Source of the DNA: Streptococcus oralis
GTDB lineage: Bacteria > Bacillota > Bacilli > Lactobacillales > Streptococcaceae
Reading direction: 5' to 3'
NCBI GenBank assembly: GCA_937930605.1
Contig: CALHBZ010000215.1
Span: 1-17,333 of the forward strand
DNA length: 17,333 nucleotides
Positions within the stretch are counted from its first letter, which is position 1, and every line of letters begins with the position of its first letter. Positions 13,718 to 17,333 of the stretch are shown one piece after another. Below the pieces are notes generated by a model that searched no databases, was not told where the DNA came from, and worked only from the letters and a program-made list of their open reading frames with translations. A program made the translations under genes and the position numbers.

Positions 13718-14503
13718 TTATCTTCCTGCACTTTCATATTTTTTCAATCCTTTTCTAAAAATTGTACGACTGATAATAATCAAAAAAACTGTAAAAACTA
13801 TTTGATAGAAAAATAGGTTCAATGTATCTTTCCCTAAAAATATTAATACTGCAGGATTGGCAATTAATAAATTGGGAACAAATAACATAGTGATCAATCT
13901 GTTAATACCTGTAAAAATATTATATGGATACTTAGAAATTCCAATATAATTCAAAAATACATCTACTTTTGAAAATTTAGTTGGGAACCAAAATGAACTA
14001 ATCGTTATTAGAAACCAAATTGAATAATATATAATACAACCACACATTAAAGAAAGGATATAAAATAATATTTTTAATGAATTTAAATGTACATTTAAAT
14101 TTCCATAACTTATAAAAATGATCGCAAGACCAAAAAAAGTATTCACGAATTGAACTAAATTAAATGATCTAAAAATATAGAACAACTGAGTATCAAACGG
14201 CCTCAATAAAATTTGATCCAAGTTACCACTCAAAATATCTGATTCTAAAATTCCCATACTTCTAATTAACAATCCCATCATAACTCCATCTACAATAGTG
14301 TAGGAACCTACCAAAAATAAAATTTGATAATAGTCCCAACCATTAAAAGAGTCTATGTTTAAGAAAATCAATCTAAAAAATACAATAGGTAAACCAATCC
14401 ACAGTATCGACGAAAATAGACCACAAAAGAAGTCAAAATGAAAATTCATATCAGATTTAAAACCAAAATGAAGTAGCCTAAAAATTACTTTTATTCTAAA
14501 CAT
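13718..14503 (-). CDS. ABC-2 type export permease, second subunit (COG3694/COG4587-like)
   Basis: 261 aa from ATG 14503, chosen because GGGAGG stands directly before it. An earlier in-frame ATG at 14518 has no good ribosome site. About six hydrophobic segments are visible, starting after an amphipathic N-terminal helix with the HFDFFCGLFSSILWIGLPIVFF segment, plus the LLRPFDTQLFYIFRS loop typical of the ABC2_membrane_6 group (PF06182 and relatives). It forms the membrane channel with the preceding permease and the ATPase. The start lies one base after the stop of the upstream permease. The substrate is unknown; relatives export drugs or peptides. Last gene of the operon; no clear terminator follows. 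Confidence 0.8.
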   Translation of the reverse strand: MFRIKVIFRLLHFGFKSDMNFHFDFFCGLFSSILWIGLPIVFFRLIFLNIDSFNGWDYYQILFLVGSYTIVDGVMMGLLIRSMGILESDILSGNLDQILLRPFDTQLFYIFRSFNLVQFVNTFFGLAIIFISYGNLNVHLNSLKILFYILSLMCGCIIYYSIWFLITISSFWFPTKFSKVDVFLNYIGISKYPYNIFTGINRLITMLFVPNLLIANPAVLIFLGKDTLNLFFYQIVFTVFLIIISRTIFRKGLKKYESAGR

Positions 14504-14504
14504 T

Positions 14505-15299
14505 TTATCCTCCCACATTTGAGAAGTGCTCCACTCCTTTTCTCAATATGAATCTTGATATAATATAAAAAATGATGCACCAAATCAATTGAATACAAAT
14601 AATTCTCAAATAGTCTATTAATTTATATGTATCATTACTAAACATCTGAAGCGGTTCATATACTAAGTATTTAAAAGGTAATACATCTAAAAACAGACGA
14701 AAATTATTTGAAAAAAAACTTAAAGGCAGTAATATTCCTGATAAAAACTGAATTACTATTTCTTTAACAGTAAGGACAAAAAATATATTTTCTAACCAAA
14801 AAGAAAGCATACCTACACAACATGATATTAAAAACCATAGAACCATAGATAGAATAATTGCAATACTTCCTAAAATAAGAATTTCAATGGTTAATAACTC
14901 ATTCTTGTAATAAACACTGGAGAATAAAATGACAGGAATGATGATAAATAATAAATGAGCAAGCCTATCTCCAAGCATTTTACAAAAATAATACTTATAA
15001 AAAGTAACAGGTTTTATTAATATGCTAAAAAAATTTCCTGAATGAACATCGTCATTGATTTCCCAATCAACTGGATAAAAAACAAAATATGAAAAAATTA
15101 TAGTCCCCAAATAGTATTGAACCATTGAGGTAAAATCATATCCTGCTATATTTATCTGGTTACTCTGATATATATACGTCCATAAAAATACTGATATCAT
15201 AATTTGTATACTTGCCTGTAACATTAACAATAGTACACTTGATTTATAGTTCAAAATAGATCGAAATGATATCAGAATAATAGACATTTCTTTTTTCAA
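14505..15299 (-). CDS. ABC-2 type export permease, first subunit
   Basis: 264 aa, about six membrane segments, with a loop VDWEINDDVHSGNFFSILIKPVTFYKYYFCKMLGDR between segments 2 and 3 that fits the COG4587/COG3694 permease pair. The start is TTG 15297-15299. It overlaps the ATPase stop as TTGA and has GGAG 5 bases upstream, so translational coupling supports TTG over the ATG at 15287, which is too far from a ribosome site. It works as a heterodimer with the next permease. AT-rich with heavy use of ATA and AAA codons, unlike the core genes. Confidence 0.8.
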   Translation of the reverse strand: MKKEMSIILISFRSILNYKSSVLLLMLQASIQIMISVFLWTYIYQSNQINIAGYDFTSMVQYYLGTIIFSYFVFYPVDWEINDDVHSGNFFSILIKPVTFYKYYFCKMLGDRLAHLLFIIIPVILFSSVYYKNELLTIEILILGSIAIILSMVLWFLISCCVGMLSFWLENIFFVLTVKEIVIQFLSGILLPLSFFSNNFRLFLDVLPFKYLVYEPLQMFSNDTYKLIDYLRIICIQLIWCIIFYIISRFILRKGVEHFSNVGG

Positions 15300-16282
15300 T
15301 TGTGCTCCTTTTTTGTAAAATAGTTTTGTAAAATAATTTCTTCTAAAGAAAGATTTGATATTTCAAAATCTTCTATATCTACAAGCTTATTGATTGATTC
15401 TAATGTCTCAAAGACAAAATCTCTAGGTATTTTTAGTATACATTCCGATTTTGTTTGAGAAATGACTACTACTCCTTTAACAGAGCATAACTCTGGTACC
15501 AAATCTAATGTCATTTTTATCTTTAAATATTTAAAATCAGAAAATTTAGATAAAATAACATCCATTGACTCCTGCAAAATAATTTTTCCTTTGTCAATGA
15601 CGATTAATTCGTCACAAACAGACGAAATATCATCCATATCATGACTCGTTAAAATAATAGTAGTATGACATTCTTCATTCATTTTCTTTAAAAATGTTCT
15701 GATATCTTTTTTAGACTGTATATCTAACCCTATAGTAGGCTCGTCTAAAAATAATATTTCCGGACTTGTTAAAGATGCCGCGATAAACTCCATTTTCATT
15801 TTTTGTCCAAGAGAGAGGGTCCGGACCTGCTGGTAAAGCTGATCTTTTACATTCAACAAATTGCTTAATTCCTGAATTCGTTCTTGTAAAATCGCCGGTT
15901 CTACCTCATATAAAGTACCAATCAATTGAAAATAATCCATAGCCGAAACATCTTGAAATAACTGTAATTTATTTCCTACTACTATTGAAATTTTTTTTCT
16001 AAAATTTATACTTCTTTTAAATGGAATTTCTCCATTCACTTCTAATTTTCCGGAACTAGGATAAAGAGTCCCAGTCAACATTTTAATCGTTGTGGATTTA
16101 CCAGCTCCATTACTCCCAATAAAGCCAACTATACTCCCTCTCTTAATCGTAAAACTAATATCTTGAACAGCTCGAATCGTTATTTGATTACGTTTCAAAA
16201 ATCTCTTGATAAATGGGAGTCTTGAATCAAAATTATAAAAATTTTTAGATAAATTCTGAGCATTAATAACTATTTCACTCAT
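15296..16282 (-). CDS. ABC transporter ATP-binding protein (COG4586-like)
   Basis: 328 aa from ATG 16282, preceded by AAAGGAGAG; the longer frame from 16327 lacks a ribosome site and would overlap the upstream gene further. Walker A GSNGAGKST (56-64), signature LSLGQ (156-160), Walker B ILFLDEP (176-182), His214 of the switch loop (TSHDMDD), and a C-terminal domain of about 80 residues. The segment before Walker A, KNFYNFDSRLPFIKRFLKR, is typical of the COG4586 group that pairs with two ABC-2 permeases. It hydrolyses ATP to power export by the two downstream subunits. The first codons overlap the end of the small upstream gene by 8 bases. Related operons give self-protection or drug export; no substrate can be read here. 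Confidence 0.9.
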   Translation of the reverse strand: MSEIVINAQNLSKNFYNFDSRLPFIKRFLKRNQITIRAVQDISFTIKRGSIVGFIGSNGAGKSTTIKMLTGTLYPSSGKLEVNGEIPFKRSINFRKKISIVVGNKLQLFQDVSAMDYFQLIGTLYEVEPAILQERIQELSNLLNVKDQLYQQVRTLSLGQKMKMEFIAASLTSPEILFLDEPTIGLDIQSKKDIRTFLKKMNEECHTTIILTSHDMDDISSVCDELIVIDKGKIILQESMDVILSKFSDFKYLKIKMTLDLVPELCSVKGVVVISQTKSECILKIPRDFVFETLESINKLVDIEDFEISNLSLEEIILQNYFTKKEHN

Positions 16283-16478
16283 ATATCTCTCCTTTCGATA
16301 AAATATATTTACTTGTACTTTTTCCATACTTTACCAAAATGCTAAAGATTGAGCTAAAATCTTCGGGATGGGTAAAATAATATTTGTCTTTAAAAAGTTT
16401 CTCAAAACCTTCAAGGCGATTATTGAAATCATTAAATTTTGTATTGTCTAGCTGGTTGAATGTCTCTTTAATATCCAT
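16275..16478 (-). CDS. Small hypothetical protein leading the ABC operon
   Basis: 67 aa, MDIKETFNQLDNTKFNDFNNRL..., acidic to neutral, soluble, no signal peptide, no leader-peptide GG motif and no cysteine pair. GGAGA stands 7-10 bases before the ATG at 16476-16478, and its 3' end overlaps the ATPase start by 8 bases, which speaks for a real, coupled gene. It could be a truncated relic of a larger protein or a small partner of the transporter. I do not recognise it. Confidence 0.6.
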   Translation of the reverse strand: MDIKETFNQLDNTKFNDFNNRLEGFEKLFKDKYYFTHPEDFSSIFSILVKYGKSTSKYILSKGEIYE

Positions 16479-16580
16479 AAACTTTCTCCGTGATTCTTTA
16501 TTTCACTTTATAAATAGAAGAGTGTCTATATATTTATAGATCCTCAAGAACTTGCATTTTATCAAGTATAAGTAGAATAG

Positions 16581-16598
16581 TATGTAAGGGTTTACATA
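16581..16598. promoter_or_regulatory. Dyad overlapping the ABC operon start point, candidate operator
   Basis: TATGTAA-GGGT-TTACATA is an 18-base dyad with perfect 7-bp arms. It begins 5 bases after the -10 box on the minus strand, so it covers the expected transcription start. This is the place for a repressor site. No regulator gene lies nearby. Confidence 0.5.
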
Positions 16599-16603
16599 TT
16601 CAT

Positions 16604-16632
16604 ATTATATGATTATTTAAGGAATCCGTCAA
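16604..16632 (-). promoter_or_regulatory. Promoter of the ABC operon
   Basis: On the minus strand TTGACG (16632-16627), a 17-bp spacer and TATAAT (16609-16604). This is a near-consensus sigma-A promoter. The leader to the first gene is about 120 bases. Confidence 0.85.
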
Positions 16633-16932
16633 TTTTCCACATTATTATATGACAAAATGTATTTTTTAAAAATGCAAAAATCTATGAGCAAGATGTTTGA
16701 CTTCCTTTTTTAAAGTATATATACTTATATTAACCTTAGAAAAGAAAAAATGTTTGAACAGATATTCAATAATAATTACTTTTTTTAAAATTAAAATTCG
16801 AACTTTAAATTTTTATCTTTTTTATATTATTGAGTAACCTAAATTGCCCAATTTGTAAAATTTAGCTAGACAAAAAAAGACATCCAAGAGAAATTTCTTA
16901 AATGTCTGTAAACGTTGATATAAGCGTGTTGA
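16633..16932. other. AT-rich gap without a gene
   Basis: About 300 bp, very AT-rich, with no frame that has a ribosome site. A weak stem GACAT/ATGTC (16879-16905 area) and the 13-base AAACGTTGATATA (16910-16922), shared with the end of int, lie close to the rpsI fossil. These may be the end of a former element. Confidence 0.4.
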
Positions 16933-16980
16933 TTAACGTTTTGATAATTGTGATGCTTTACGAGCTTTCTTAAGACCTGG
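16933..16980 (-). pseudogene. Fossil 3' tip of rpsI (ribosomal protein S9), probable foreign att site
   Basis: The minus strand reads P-G-L-K-K-A-R-K-A-S-Q-L-S-K-R-stop. Streptococcal S9 ends KKPGLKKARKASQFSKR, so 14 of the last 15 residues agree. Only these codons are present; two codons further up the match ends, and an in-frame TAA stands at 16993-16995. A bare 48-bp gene tip is what an integrase att core looks like after insertion at rpsI, a known target of streptococcal integrative elements. The S9 ending is recalled, not searched. Confidence 0.75.
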
Positions 16981-17083
16981 TTGGGGCACCACTTATTTTA
17001 TCCAATTTCAAAATGCTTTAAAATCAACGTTTTCATAAGTTTCTAAAAATTCAAATTTCAATTAAGTTCAATCACTTTCATTT

Positions 17084-17150
17084 AAATAAGGTAAACTTTC
17101 ATTAAAAATAAGATAAAATCGAACCAGAATATCAAAAGTTTACCTTATTT
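17084..17150. repeat. Perfect 16-bp inverted repeat beside the right att core
   Basis: AAATAAGGTAAACTTT (17084-17099) and AAAGTTTACCTTATTT (17135-17150) flank 35 bases. The right arm ends 4 bases before the rpmG-type core at 17155. It could be the ends of a tiny non-autonomous insertion, a transcript stem, or a protein site at the element end. No coding content inside. Confidence 0.7.
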
Positions 17151-17154
17151 GGTT

Positions 17155-17172
17155 TTTACAGAAGTTAAGTAA
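17155..17172 (+). repeat. Right att core (R), rpmG tip
   Basis: TTT ACA GAA GTT AAG TAA encodes F-T-E-V-K-stop, preceded by GTT (Val), as in L33. It differs from the rpmG end at 1911 by one silent base. It closes segment 2. Confidence 0.8.
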
Positions 17173-17333
17173 GCATTCAATACGAATCAATACATAATAA
17201 AAACGCTGATTTCAAGCGTTTTTTCTTTTTTCAATTTCAATACATTTCACTATATTTCAGTCCAAACTCTACCTTTTTCTCTACCTTTTTTAGATAAATA
17301 TATCATCTGGATATTGAAGTTAAGCCCTGCTAT
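17173..17333 (+). repeat. Third copy of the arm region (start of another element, or the chromosomal rpmG downstream region)
   Basis: Related to 1929-2097 along its whole length, and nearly identical from the CTCTACC pair (17267-17273, 17279-17285) through AGATAAATATATCAT to AAGCCCTG-TAT at the window end, which is the left half of the terminator seen at 2080. Whether a third element follows lies outside the window. Confidence 0.6.
17199..17232 (+). terminator. Hairpin with T tract inside the third arm
   Basis: AAAAACGCT (17199-17207), loop GATTTCA, AGCGTTTTT (17215-17223), then TCTTTTTTC. It is a good terminator shape. The related place in the two other arms (TTGATTT-AAGCGATT) keeps the right half but has lost the pairing. 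Confidence 0.6.

Larger units (their letters stand above)
13221..17172. mobile_element. Segment 2: CIME-like remnant carrying an ABC exporter
   Basis: Nearly 4 kb between two rpmG-type att cores, with a left arm like that of element 1 but no integrase, excisionase or Rep. An rpsI-derived tip lies near its right end (16933) and no CTCTACC or CACTACC pair is found before the right core. It looks like an element that lost its recombination genes and was fused to the end of another, rpsI-targeting, element. It could still move in cis with element 1 by recombination between outer cores. Confidence 0.6.

Noticed and set aside
1..17333. CRISPR arrays, tRNA or rRNA genes
   Set aside because: No regular spacer-repeat array and no cloverleaf or rRNA signature was seen; the repeats present are att arms and short tandem pairs.

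Overview
The window looks like chromosome of a mitis-group Streptococcus (S. mitis / oralis / pneumoniae type). The basis is the sequence of the ribosomal proteins L32 and L33 and of IlvD, the low GC content and the streptococcal families of mobility genes. No database search was possible, so family names are recognised from motifs only.

Layout. (1) 1-1928 is core chromosome: the N-terminal 453 codons of ilvD on the minus strand, then rpmF-rpmG on the plus strand. (2) 1911-13238 is an integrated element inserted at the 3' tip of rpmG. Its left part carries cargo that looks like a defence island: a two-gene cytosolic-plus-membrane-protein module (2112-3493), a divergent Sau3AI-type GATC restriction-modification pair (3688-6552) and an unrecognised 385-aa gene (6616-7773). 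Its right part is a compact mobility backbone, all on the plus strand: sigma-like regulator, YdcP/DUF961-like protein, FtsK-like ATPase, small membrane partner, rolling-circle Rep_2 protein with a pMV158-type nick site just upstream, MerR-type excisionase and tyrosine integrase. This is the pattern of an integrative and mobilizable element (IME). (3) 13221-17172 is a second segment between rpmG-type att cores with no integrase. It holds an ABC-2 export operon and a 15-codon fossil of the rpsI 3' end, so it looks like a CIME-like, recombined remnant. (4) From 17173 to the window end, sequence closely related to the left arm of element 1 starts again. This suggests either a third element or the chromosomal rpmG downstream region.

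How it works together. Three cores (1911, 13221, 17155) each encode the last residues of L33, F-T-E-V-K-stop, with different synonymous codons. An integrase that targets the rpmG tip would restore the gene on each insertion and stack elements in tandem. After each core lies a related arm of about 120 bp ending in a pair of CTCTACC-type repeats with 12-bp period. The same pair recurs just behind int, as expected for integrase arm-type sites. Inside element 1, the element's own sigma-like protein may act on a bipartite motif found with identical internal spacing upstream of ydcP and upstream of rep.

Main leads: the split membrane/cytosolic module beside the R-M system; the GATC site in the methyltransferase -35 box; the double-strand origin with TACTACGAC in the hairpin loop; the repeated bipartite promoter motif; and the rpsI fossil inside the rpmG array.
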